Assembly (NCBI GenBank): GCA_913062655.1
Contig: CAJXXO010000156.1
Span: 1-6,363 of the forward strand
Direction of reading: 5' to 3'
DNA from: an uncultured Bacteroidota bacterium
Lineage (GTDB): Bacteria; Bacteroidota; Bacteroidia; Chitinophagales; S012-47
Length of the DNA: 6,363 bases
Shown: piece after piece, positions 1 through 6,057 of the stretch
Position numbering within the stretch: the stretch's first letter is position 1
Layout: each line of letters starts with the position of its first letter
Translations under genes and position numbers: made by a program
The notes under the pieces: generated by a model
Told to the model about the DNA's origin: nothing
What the model saw: the letters and a program-made list of their open reading frames with translations, nothing else
Database searches by the model: none

Positions 1-1321
1 GGTGTTGGTCAGCATGCACATACTGCGTAAAGAACTGTGGATTAGCAGAGAATACCCACGTTGAAATAGGCCACCACAAGTTCTTGCTGGTAGACTCCTC
101 ATATTGATAAGCCCACATCGCCAACTGGCCTGCTACATATGCTCTATTCTTATCGCTGGGGTGAACGGCAATTTCCATATCAAACCATCCCTGCTCGCCA
201 GTGGGATTGAATCCATCTGAAGGCAAGGAAATCGGAGCGATAGCACTCCACGTCTCACCACCATCCTTGGAACGGTACACACCAGTGGTCTGACCTGGAT
301 TATTACAACCGATCACATACACATAGTTATTATCACTTGGTGCCAGTCCGATTTGTAGTCTGCGGAAGGTCTTATTATCAAACAGACCCGGCTCCAATTG
401 GAAGGAATTAGGATCGTCTATGTTGCCCTTGTAGTAACGGCCATTCGCTGATAAGTGCACAGTTCCATCTTCAGCGACTTCAACATCCTGAATAAAGGAA
501 CCTGTTAACGCACTGTTGTTGGCCAGGTTGGTCCAGGTTTGTCCGCCATCACGGGTGATTACTGCACCGCTATTGGTACCGGCTACGACCGTCTGACCAT
601 CTGTTGGATGGGCTGCCAGACCGGGAATAAAAGCAAATTCAGCATTGTTGCTGTTATCCACGCTTGGAATGGTTGCGGCCAGTTGAGTAAAGGTGTTTCC
701 GCCATCAGTTGACTTCCAGATACCCTCACCAATCTTACCCGTTTCTCCGTTTGCGGTTCCGCTTGGTGTATTGTTGGAATTATTCGGATTCTCACCTGTA
801 CCGGCATAAATATCACCGTTTGCACATTGCACCAAACTCACCACACCAATACCTGCCAGGGTATCGTTACCGTCATACACGCGCCAGCTCAAGCCTGCAT
901 CATCAGAGATCCACAGACCACCGGTGACACCGCCAGCCAGGGCGCGGCTGGGATTGTTGCGATCGAAGAGAATATCACGGCTACGGCCACCAATGTTATC
1001 AGGGCCCATGAAACGCCAGTCCAAACCAATGGAACGGGCGCCAGCCTGCCGATTCATCATCGTCATAACTTCTCTTCTGGCTTGGATTACATCTTTCGGG
1101 TCTATGGTGCCCGTATTCTGGTTGGCTATTGCCAGGCGGGAGAATTCTTGACTCATCTTAATGTCTTCCTCCTCATACTCCTCCATTTCGGGGAGCCAAT
1201 CAGGTTGGTAGATTTCTACCAAAGGCTCGTCAGCAGATGATGTGCCTACATACTGTTGGGCTACAAAAACCCCAACTGCCAATAGCACTAAAACTGACAA
1301 ATAAGTAGTGATTCGCTTCAT
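1..1321 (-). CDS. Secreted Asp-box (BNR/sortilin-like) beta-propeller protein, N-terminal 440 residues, cut by window start
   Basis: The frame is open from the ATG at 1321 to base 1, and I translated it in full. Residues 1-21 form a signal peptide: a Lys-Arg start, a hydrophobic stretch, and no lipobox Cys. An acidic patch (about 45-53, EMEEYEEED) follows. From about residue 101 (DWRFMGPDNIGGRSRDI) the protein has the fold signature of exo-sialidase/sortilin-like propellers. Four Asp-box blades are visible: SDDAGLSW (139-146), STDGGNTF (204-211), TRDGGQTW (256-263) and SKDGGETW (351-358). The visible end, YVHADQH (434-440), matches the conserved VHxDxH stretch of Bacteroidota BNR proteins. 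No catalytic assignment is possible; Asp-boxes are structural. Such proteins in Bacteroidota often end in a type IX secretion sorting domain, but that part lies outside the window, so surface export is inference. An AAAAGGA ribosome-binding site lies just upstream. It is probably transcribed separately from lipA, which ends 90 nt before. Confidence 0.9.
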   Translation of the reverse strand, partial: MKRITTYLSVLVLLAVGVFVAQQYVGTSSADEPLVEIYQPDWLPEMEEYEEEDIKMSQEFSRLAIANQNTGTIDPKDVIQARREVMTMMNRQAGARSIGLDWRFMGPDNIGGRSRDILFDRNNPSRALAGGVTGGLWISDDAGLSWRVYDGNDTLAGIGVVSLVQCANGDIYAGTGENPNNSNNTPSGTANGETGKIGEGIWKSTDGGNTFTQLAATIPSVDNSNNAEFAFIPGLAAHPTDGQTVVAGTNSGAVITRDGGQTWTNLANNSALTGSFIQDVEVAEDGTVHLSANGRYYKGNIDDPNSFQLEPGLFDNKTFRRLQIGLAPSDNNYVYVIGCNNPGQTTGVYRSKDGGETWSAIAPISLPSDGFNPTGEQGWFDMEIAVHPSDKNRAYVAGQLAMWAYQYEESTSKNLWWPISTWVFSANPQFFTQYVHADQH

Positions 1322-1352
1322 GCTTTTCCTTTTAATTAATAGTTAAGCCGCA

Positions 1353-1360
1353 GAAAATTA
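1353..1360 (-). promoter_or_regulatory. Possible Bacteroidota -7 element before the Asp-box protein gene
   Basis: Read on the minus strand, the octamer TAATTTTC matches 7 of 8 positions of the Bacteroidota -7 consensus TAnnTTTG. It lies about 31 nt before the ATG at 1321, a suitable distance for a short leader. No TTG-type -33 element is visible about 19-21 nt upstream, so the match may be chance in an AT-rich gap. No hairpin with a U-tract follows the lipA stop, so readthrough from lipA is also possible. Confidence 0.25.
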
Positions 1361-1411
1361 ACACATTTTAGGTACACTAGTTTCCCGATACCCACAGAAA
1401 TGACATGTATT

Positions 1412-2287
1412 TTACCGTACGTGACGTTCTGCATGGTAGCTGGAACGAACCAATGGCGAGCTTTCTACATACATAAAGCCTTTATCCAAGGCATATTGAC
1501 GATAGAAAGCAAACTGATCCGGGTGCACGTATTCCACTACATCGGCATGCATTTGGGTAGGCTGTAGGTACTGCCCGATGGTGATAACTTGTACACCTGC
1601 ATTGTAAAGATCGTCTATGGTCTCGAGTACTTCAGGTTCCGTTTCCCCCAATCCCAGCATAATGCCGGACTTGGTGCGAATATCTGCCTTACGGATCCGT
1701 TCTAGTACCTGTAAACTGCGTTCATACTTACTTTGGGGCCGGATAAGGCGCGTCAATCGCTTCACGGTCTCCATGTTGTGCGACACCACTTCCGGGCGCA
1801 CTTCCAGTACCCGGTTGAGGTTGTCCCAGTCCCCTTTAAAATCAGGGATCAGGGTTTCCATGGTAGTGGAAGGGCTTTCTTCGCGGATTTTTCGTACCAC
1901 GGCTGCCCAAATGGTAGAGCCCCCATCTTTTAAATCATCGCGGTCTACCGAAGTAAGCACGCAATGTTTGACCCCCATCAATTTAACGGCATTGGCCACC
2001 CGGGCCGGCTCTTGCCAATCGACAGGATTGGGTTTGCCGGTAGCTACGGCACAAAAACCACAAGAGCGGGTACATACATTTCCCAGGATCATAAACGTGG
2101 CGGTGCCGGCTCCCCAGCATTCGCCCATATTGGGACAGTTACCACTCTCACATATTGTGTGTAGCTTATGGTCATCTACAATCTTACGGACATTACGGTA
2201 CGTTTTTCCAACAGGAAGCTTTACACGTAACCAATCCGGTTTCTTCTTTCGCGTTTCTACAGGTTCAATTACCGGGAGATCAATCAT
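1412..2287 (-). CDS. lipA: Lipoyl synthase (radical SAM)
   Basis: Cytoplasmic enzyme that inserts two sulfur atoms into protein-bound octanoyl groups to make the lipoyl cofactor of 2-oxoacid dehydrogenases and glycine cleavage H protein. At 291 residues it has normal family length. The auxiliary-cluster motif CESGNCPNMGEC gives Cys46, Cys51 and Cys57. The radical-SAM motif CTRSCGFC gives Cys72, Cys76 and Cys79. The C-terminal RSSYHAE (281-287) carries the conserved serine that caps the auxiliary cluster. All ligands are present, so it should be active. I chose the ATG at 2287 because MIDLPVIEPVETRKKKPDWLRV matches usual LipA N-termini. An ATG 90 nt further upstream would add 30 residues lying mostly inside the preceding gene. 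It sits 25 nt after the beta-barrel gene, probably co-transcribed. No lipB is in view. Confidence 0.96.
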   Translation of the reverse strand: MIDLPVIEPVETRKKKPDWLRVKLPVGKTYRNVRKIVDDHKLHTICESGNCPNMGECWGAGTATFMILGNVCTRSCGFCAVATGKPNPVDWQEPARVANAVKLMGVKHCVLTSVDRDDLKDGGSTIWAAVVRKIREESPSTTMETLIPDFKGDWDNLNRVLEVRPEVVSHNMETVKRLTRLIRPQSKYERSLQVLERIRKADIRTKSGIMLGLGETEPEVLETIDDLYNAGVQVITIGQYLQPTQMHADVVEYVHPDQFAFYRQYALDKGFMYVESSPLVRSSYHAERHVR

Positions 2288-2312
2288 ATCGAGCGTTGTG
2301 ATTCGTTCGAAA

Positions 2313-3089
2313 TTACCACTTTTTGCCAAACTGAATACCCAGGTAGAGGTAGATAAAATAGGGTCGGTTTGGTGCATCTACCATGATGGGTACCGTACGC
2401 AAAAAGAGATTTGCTGCCAGACCTACTTCGAGGGCGGTTACAAATTCACTGTAATTGGCCCAGTCGAAATTAAGTCCCGTCTTACTATGAACACCCGGGT
2501 AAAATCTAAGTTCACCTAATCCTTTGGTAAAACCGGAGGAACCATAGATGTTGGAAAGGTCCAGAAAATCCGCTCGATTTTCTTCTGAATAGGAAATGGA
2601 TTCGGTGAGTCGAAAACGGTCATTGCCGTCCTGTAATATTTCCAGGTAGTAAGGCTTAGCCAGGCCGAGTGTAGGGCCGCCCTGGTAGATCCAGTTTACC
2701 TCCACCCCACTGCGCTCCGCCTTTTCGCCAATAATAACCCTGCGCCCCACGCTGAAGTTGAGGGCGAAGAAGCTATTTTGCTTGCCATAAATGAATGGCT
2801 TGGGCGAGGAAAGGATGCGGGGATCGAAAAATTCGCTGCTTTGTTTTACCTCTTTCGGGTGTCGAAGCTCTGTCAGCTCCACCTGGTAGAAACGATACTT
2901 ACTGGCTGAAACCACCTTGCCGTAAGTACCAAATATCGACCAGCCGTTGGTATTCAACCGAGCGCCAAAGGACAGGTCCTCTTCGTACAACAACCCATAC
3001 CGGTCGTCACCCGACTTTTCAAGTGATTGACCAAAACCATTGGTGAACACCAACGCAGTCAGAGCTATGAGTAGAAAGAGGTGGCGCAT
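2313..3089 (-). CDS. Secreted outer-membrane beta-barrel-like protein of unknown function
   Basis: 258 residues. Residues 1-21 (MRHLFLLIALTALVFTNGFGQ) form a clear signal peptide. The rest is made of short alternating hydrophobic strands rich in Tyr, Phe and Gly, with turns such as SKYRFYQVELTEL (62-75), GGPTLGLAKPYYLE (137-150) and PYFIYLYLGIQFGKKW (243-258). The alternating last strand ending in an aromatic residue is typical of outer-membrane proteins inserted by the BAM complex. I cannot name a family with known function. The ATG at 3089 is preferred over one at 3119, because the longer form puts ten polar residues before the signal peptide and would start upstream of the only promoter-like element seen. 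lipA follows after 25 nt, so the two probably share a transcript, but a metabolic link is not shown. Membrane localisation is inferred from sequence pattern alone. Confidence 0.85.
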   Translation of the reverse strand: MRHLFLLIALTALVFTNGFGQSLEKSGDDRYGLLYEEDLSFGARLNTNGWSIFGTYGKVVSASKYRFYQVELTELRHPKEVKQSSEFFDPRILSSPKPFIYGKQNSFFALNFSVGRRVIIGEKAERSGVEVNWIYQGGPTLGLAKPYYLEILQDGNDRFRLTESISYSEENRADFLDLSNIYGSSGFTKGLGELRFYPGVHSKTGLNFDWANYSEFVTALEVGLAANLFLRTVPIMVDAPNRPYFIYLYLGIQFGKKW

Positions 3090-3106
3090 GTTGCAGTCTA
3101 GTGTAT

Positions 3107-3114
3107 TAAATATA
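3107..3114 (-). promoter_or_regulatory. Possible Bacteroidota -7 element before the beta-barrel/lipA unit
   Basis: On the minus strand the octamer TATATTTA matches 7 of 8 positions of TAnnTTTG. It lies 17 nt before the ATG at 3089, implying a leader of roughly ten bases. A TTTG occurs just upstream, but it is far too close to act as the -33 element. No good -33 match is seen, so this is a weak call. Confidence 0.25.
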
Positions 3115-3149
3115 GACAAACTTTGACTAATCTTACTACATAGTACACA

Positions 3150-3182
3150 TGTGGACCCAAAAAGGTTGCTTTACGGGCCACA
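3150..3182 (+). other. Imperfect inverted repeat in the leader region of the OsmC-family gene
   Basis: TGTGGaCCC (3150-3158, one bulged A) pairs with GGGCCACA (3175-3182). Inside it, AAAG (3161-3164) pairs with CTTT (3169-3172) around a GTTG loop, after a 2-by-2 internal loop. Together this could form a 12-bp two-part hairpin ending 29 nt before the OsmC start codon. No T-run follows on either strand, so it does not look like an intrinsic terminator. It could be an operator, a leader structure or chance. The partly overlapping octamer CACATGTG (3146-3153) is a perfect palindrome. Confidence 0.3.
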
Positions 3183-3211
3183 CACCCTTACCATGAGGAA
3201 AAAGTAAACGT

Positions 3212-3622
3212 ATGACAAGTACCATTACGTATAAAGGTGACTTACGAACATCCATGCGGCATCTGGCTGCGGGTTGCGAAATCATGACCGATGCTCCGGT
3301 AGATAACCACGGCAAAGGGGAAGCCTTTTCGCCCACCGACCTGGTGGCCACGGCCTTGGGTTCTTGTATGCTCACCATTATGGGCATCAAGGTCAGGGAC
3401 ATGGGAAAAGATATGACGGGAAGCACGGTGGAGATCACCAAGCATATGGCCAGCGACCCGAGACGCATAGCCGCAATTGAAGTACACATTCGTATGGCTG
3501 GTGATTGGACCCCAAAAGAGCAAGACCTGTTGGAACGAGCTGCTCGAAATTGTCCGGTGGCACTGAGTCTCCACCCCGACCTTTCACAGCAGGTACGCTT
3601 TGAGTGGCCAGGGGAACATTAA
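3212..3622 (+). CDS. OsmC-family protein (YhfA-like)
   Basis: 136 residues, the usual length for the OsmC/Ohr fold. The family's two cysteines are present. Cys52 lies in the central helix segment SPTDLVATALGSCMLTIMGI (40-59), and Cys114 lies in NCPVALSLHPDL (113-124). In Ohr and OsmC these cysteines reduce organic hydroperoxides. The short N-terminus and the overall pattern resemble the less-characterised YhfA-type branch more than Ohr, so peroxide reduction is likely but not certain. It is cytoplasmic, with no signal peptide or membrane segment. The ATG at 3212 is preceded by AGGAAAAAG at workable spacing. The gene is divergent from the beta-barrel/lipA unit and convergent with the small lipoprotein gene. 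Its TAA (3620-3622) overlaps that gene's TAA on the other strand. A leader hairpin at 3150-3182 may matter for its expression. Confidence 0.92.
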   Translation: MTSTITYKGDLRTSMRHLAAGCEIMTDAPVDNHGKGEAFSPTDLVATALGSCMLTIMGIKVRDMGKDMTGSTVEITKHMASDPRRIAAIEVHIRMAGDWTPKEQDLLERAARNCPVALSLHPDLSQQVRFEWPGEH

Positions 3623-3768
3623 CTTCTTACCTGGTCGTTTTGCTCTGCTTTGGTGATGGCATTAGGGCAACCATATTGGCTACTCTTGCATGCGGATAGT
3701 CCTATCGCGAGCAAGGAAACGATGAATAGGGTTACTAACATTTTCGCGATTTTAGCCTTGGCCAACAT
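3619..3768 (-). CDS. Small lipoprotein, 49 residues
   Basis: The minus-strand frame from the ATG at 3768 to the TAA at 3621-3619 encodes a textbook lipoprotein precursor. It has a Lys-rich n-region (K4, K6, K9), a hydrophobic core (residues 10-23, MLVTLFIVSLLAIG), then the lipobox LSAC with Cys27 as the lipidation site. The predicted mature peptide is only 23 residues: CKSSQYGCPNAITKAEQNDQ plus VRS. It has a second cysteine in a YGCP motif (32-35). From memory, tiny lipoproteins of this style are common in Bacteroidota, but I cannot name a family or a function. An internal ATG at residue 10 is possible but would lose the positive n-region. The gene overlaps the OsmC gene tail to tail in the 4-bp TTAA at 3619-3622 and is divergent from mpl. 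Likely anchored in the inner or outer membrane. Confidence 0.75.
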   Translation of the reverse strand: MLAKAKIAKMLVTLFIVSLLAIGLSACKSSQYGCPNAITKAEQNDQVRS

Positions 3769-3774
3769 GATTGA

Positions 3775-3782
3775 AAAATTTA
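3775..3782 (-). promoter_or_regulatory. Possible -7 element before the small lipoprotein gene
   Basis: TAAATTTT on the minus strand matches 7 of 8 positions of TAnnTTTG. It is only 6 nt before the ATG at 3768, so it would give a nearly leaderless message, or it would favour the internal start at 3741. No correctly spaced -33 element is seen. The 83-nt gap 3769-3851 must also hold the mpl promoter, but I found no convincing plus-strand element there. Confidence 0.2.
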
Positions 3783-3851
3783 GTGATTTGCAATGGCTCT
3801 TAACACCCTTCTTGTACGAGAAACAGGGCTTATTTGTTCAATAAAAACCGT

Positions 3852-5222
3852 ATGAAATATCATTTTATTGCCATCGGTGGTAGTGTAATGCACAATTTGG
3901 CGTTAGCCCTTCATCAACAAGGTCATACGATCACCGGCAGCGATGACGAAATATACGATCCTGCGCGCACTTTTTTGCAACAAGCCGGGCTTTTGCCGGC
4001 CAGGGAGGGCTGGGATCCGGAACGTATTCATCAGGAGCTGGATGCCGTTATCGTAGGCATGCACGCTAAGGCCGATAACCCGGAGCTGTTGAAAGCACAG
4101 GCGCTTGGCCTGCCGGTGTATAGCTTTCCCGCCTTCATCTATGCACACAGCCAGTCGCAGCAGCGTATTGTCATTGCGGGCAGCCACGGTAAAACCACTA
4201 TCACCAGTATGATAATGCACGTGCTACGGCACTACGAGCACGACTTCAACTATCTCGTTGGGGCACGATTAGAGGGCTTTGACACTATGGTGCGACTCAG
4301 CCCTACGGCACCGGTAATTGTCCTGGAGGGTGATGAGTACCTTACCTCTCCCTTGGACCGAAGGCCTAAGTTTCTGCATTATCAACCGCACATTGTGGTG
4401 CTGAGTGGTATCGCCTGGGACCACATCAATGCCTTCCCTACCTACGAGGGCTACAAGGAACAATTTGCCCTTTTGCTCCGAACCATAGCCAAAAATGGCG
4501 CATTGATCTATGCCGCAGAAGATACCGAAGTACAAGCATTGGTAAGGCAGGAAGACCCCGCCTACCATTGCATTCCCTACCGCGCGCCCCATTATTCCAG
4601 TGATGCTGATGGCACAACTGTACAGCTAGAACAGCGCACCTACCAATTGTCTGTATTTGGGCGGCACAACCTGAGCAATGCGGCAGCCGCCCAGCAGGTA
4701 TGTGCACAGTTGGGGATTACTGCTGAGGCCTTCTGGCGCGCAATGGAGCACTTCAAAGGAGCCGCCAAACGGCTGGAACCTATTGCTGAGGGAAAAGACA
4801 GGGCTTTGTTTCGCGACTTTGCGCACGCCCCAAGCAAGGTGAAAGCGAGCGTATCCGCCATGCTGGAGCGCTACCCCGATAGGCCACTTACGGCTGTACT
4901 GGAGCTGCACACCTTCTCTAGTTTAAACCCGGATTTTCTACCTCAGTATGCCCACACGCTGGCCGGTGTAGAGGAAGGTATCATTTACCTCAATCCGCAA
5001 GCCATGGCGAAAAAAGGACGTCCCATCTCGGCACAAGAGATCCATGACGCCTTCCAACGGACCGACCTATTGGTTACCCAAGACATAGCGGAAGTGGTTC
5101 AGGCTTTGCAACAACAGGAATGGCCCCACCGTAACCTCATCTGTATGAGCTCCGGCAACCTGGGTGGATTGAGTATGGATGAAATCGGTAGCTTTGTGGG
5201 CCTCACTGAAAAGCCAACCTAA
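3852..5222 (+). CDS. mpl: UDP-N-acetylmuramate:L-alanyl-gamma-D-glutamyl-meso-diaminopimelate ligase (Mpl)
   Basis: ATP-dependent cytoplasmic Mur ligase that joins the recovered tripeptide L-Ala-D-Glu-meso-DAP to UDP-MurNAc during peptidoglycan recycling. It has 456 residues and three domains in the usual order. The N-terminal nucleotide-binding fold contains HFIAIGGSVMHNLALAL (4-20) and GSDDEIYDP (29-37). The central ATPase has the P-loop GSHGKTT (110-116) and the acidic EGDEY (159-163). GRHNLSNAAAA (270-280) opens the hinge, and the C-terminal domain includes KGAAKRLEPI (302-311) and DFAHAPSKVKAS (322-333). The fused IGG...MHNLA start and DFAH motif separate Mpl from MurC, though a MurC-like role cannot be fully excluded. 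ATG 3852 is preferred to an in-frame TTG at 3834, because family N-termini start two or three residues before HFIAIGG. It is the first gene of a plus-strand series, and the exonuclease gene follows after one base. Confidence 0.93.
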   Translation: MKYHFIAIGGSVMHNLALALHQQGHTITGSDDEIYDPARTFLQQAGLLPAREGWDPERIHQELDAVIVGMHAKADNPELLKAQALGLPVYSFPAFIYAHSQSQQRIVIAGSHGKTTITSMIMHVLRHYEHDFNYLVGARLEGFDTMVRLSPTAPVIVLEGDEYLTSPLDRRPKFLHYQPHIVVLSGIAWDHINAFPTYEGYKEQFALLLRTIAKNGALIYAAEDTEVQALVRQEDPAYHCIPYRAPHYSSDADGTTVQLEQRTYQLSVFGRHNLSNAAAAQQVCAQLGITAEAFWRAMEHFKGAAKRLEPIAEGKDRALFRDFAHAPSKVKASVSAMLERYPDRPLTAVLELHTFSSLNPDFLPQYAHTLAGVEEGIIYLNPQAMAKKGRPISAQEIHDAFQRTDLLVTQDIAEVVQALQQQEWPHRNLICMSSGNLGGLSMDEIGSFVGLTEKPT

Positions 5223-5223
5223 G

Positions 5224-5994
5224 ATGCAACTGAATCTTGACAAACCCCTTGTATTTTTTGATATCGAAAGTACCGGTACCAATGTAGCCACCGACCGCAT
5301 CATTGAGTTGGCCATACTGAAGCTTTTCCCTGATCAGCACAAAGAGAGCCGGGTATACTTATTTCATCCGGGCATGCCCATACCACCCGCCTCCACGGAG
5401 ATTCACGGGATAACGGACGCAGATGTGGCAAACGCACCGAGATTTAGCGAGAAGGCACAGGAAGTAGTGGAATTCATTGGCCATGCAGACCTCGCAGGCT
5501 ACAATTCCAATCGTTTTGATGTGCCGATATTGGTAGAGGAGTGCATGCGGGCAGGCGTACTACTGGATACCAAGCAGCGCAGATTCATCGATGTGTATAA
5601 AATATTTGCCGCTATGGAAAGGCGAGACCTGGCCTCCGCCTATCAATTCTACTGTGGCAAAGAGCTCACCCATGCACACAGTGCTGAAGCTGACATCACC
5701 GCCACCTACGAAGTCCTTCTTGGGCAGCTACAGCGGTATGATGAGCTACAAAACAACATGGATTTTCTCCATGAATTATCCAAGGATGGCGATTTCGTTG
5801 ACCTGGGCAGAAGAATGCTGTATGTGAATGGCGAACCCACCTTTAATTTTGGCAAGTTCAAAGGCCAGAAAGTAGTGGACGTTTTACGCAGAGAACCACA
5901 ATATTACGATTGGATTTTACGTAGTGATTTTCTCCATGACACCAAGCAAAAGTTGAAGGAAATAAAGCTCACCATGATGATGAATGAGCGTTGA
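5224..5994 (+). CDS. DnaQ-like DEDDh 3'-5' exonuclease with ExoX-type C-terminal domain
   Basis: 256 residues. The exonuclease domain carries the DEDDh metal ligands: Asp13 and Glu15 in FFDIESTGTN (11-20, ExoI), Asp99 in GYNSNRFDVPIL (92-103, ExoII), and His152 with Asp157 in HSAEAD (152-157, ExoIII). A linker (about 170-200) leads to a small C-terminal domain, FNFGKFKGQKVVDV...YYDWIL (207-232), like the tail of exodeoxyribonuclease X and Bacteroidota relatives. It should trim DNA or RNA 3' ends in the cytoplasm, probably in repair or proofreading; the substrate is unknown. It is a stand-alone nuclease, not a polymerase subunit fusion. The ATG at 5224 begins one base after the mpl TAA with no clear ribosome-binding site, suggesting translational coupling. 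An ATG 45 nt upstream would add residues encoded inside mpl and is less likely. Confidence 0.93.
   Translation: MQLNLDKPLVFFDIESTGTNVATDRIIELAILKLFPDQHKESRVYLFHPGMPIPPASTEIHGITDADVANAPRFSEKAQEVVEFIGHADLAGYNSNRFDVPILVEECMRAGVLLDTKQRRFIDVYKIFAAMERRDLASAYQFYCGKELTHAHSAEADITATYEVLLGQLQRYDELQNNMDFLHELSKDGDFVDLGRRMLYVNGEPTFNFGKFKGQKVVDVLRREPQYYDWILRSDFLHDTKQKLKEIKLTMMMNER
5761..5939 (+). repeat. 14-bp in-frame direct repeat inside the exonuclease gene
   Basis: GATTTTCTCCATGA occurs at 5761-5774 and again at 5926-5939, 165 bp apart and in the same codon phase. It encodes Asp-Phe-Leu-His-Glu (residues 180-184, in the linker) and Asp-Phe-Leu-His-Asp (235-239, in the last part of the ExoX-like tail). 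The flanking bases do not match, so this is a short exact repeat, not an obvious duplicated domain. Confidence 0.6.
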
Positions 5995-6057
5995 AACAAA
6001 TAAACAGCTTTTGCAAGTGCAGGGTAACCCATATTTTTGGCCGATAAAATTTACGAC

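Noticed and set aside
47..64. Shared STWVFS peptide between the Asp-box protein and the region just upstream of lipA (about 2330-2347)
   Set aside because: The second occurrence lies in a non-coding frame over the end of the barrel gene, and the DNA match is only about ten bases, so it is chance.
827..1240. Plus-strand open frame of 137 codons opposite the Asp-box protein
   Set aside because: It lies wholly antisense to a continuous 440-codon frame with signal peptide and repeated Asp-boxes, and its product has no recognisable motif.
2288..2377. Longer LipA N-terminus starting at 2377
   Set aside because: The additional 30 residues overlap the end of the barrel gene and are not LipA-like; the ATG at 2287 gives the expected N-terminus.
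1617..2519. Plus-strand open frame of 300 codons opposite lipA and the barrel gene
   Set aside because: Antisense to lipA, whose cluster-binding cysteines are all intact. The frame also crosses two genes, and its Ser/Thr-rich product looks like a translation shadow.
3136..3574. Minus-strand open frames opposite the OsmC gene
   Set aside because: The plus-strand frame carries the OsmC fold motifs and both cysteines; these are shadows without signals or motifs.
3650..3844. Plus-strand 64-codon open frame between the OsmC gene and mpl
   Set aside because: Mostly antisense to the small lipoprotein gene, which has a full signal peptide and lipobox; this frame has no motif of its own.
3791..3851. 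Plus-strand promoter for mpl (TTG at about 3813 and TTATTTG near 3830)
   Set aside because: The spacing between the two elements is too short and the second lacks the leading TA, so it does not fit the Bacteroidota consensus.
6022..6038. GGGTAACCC followed by a T-run as an intrinsic terminator between the exonuclease and glycosyltransferase genes
   Set aside because: At most three to four base pairs with a one- to three-base loop, too weak for a terminator.
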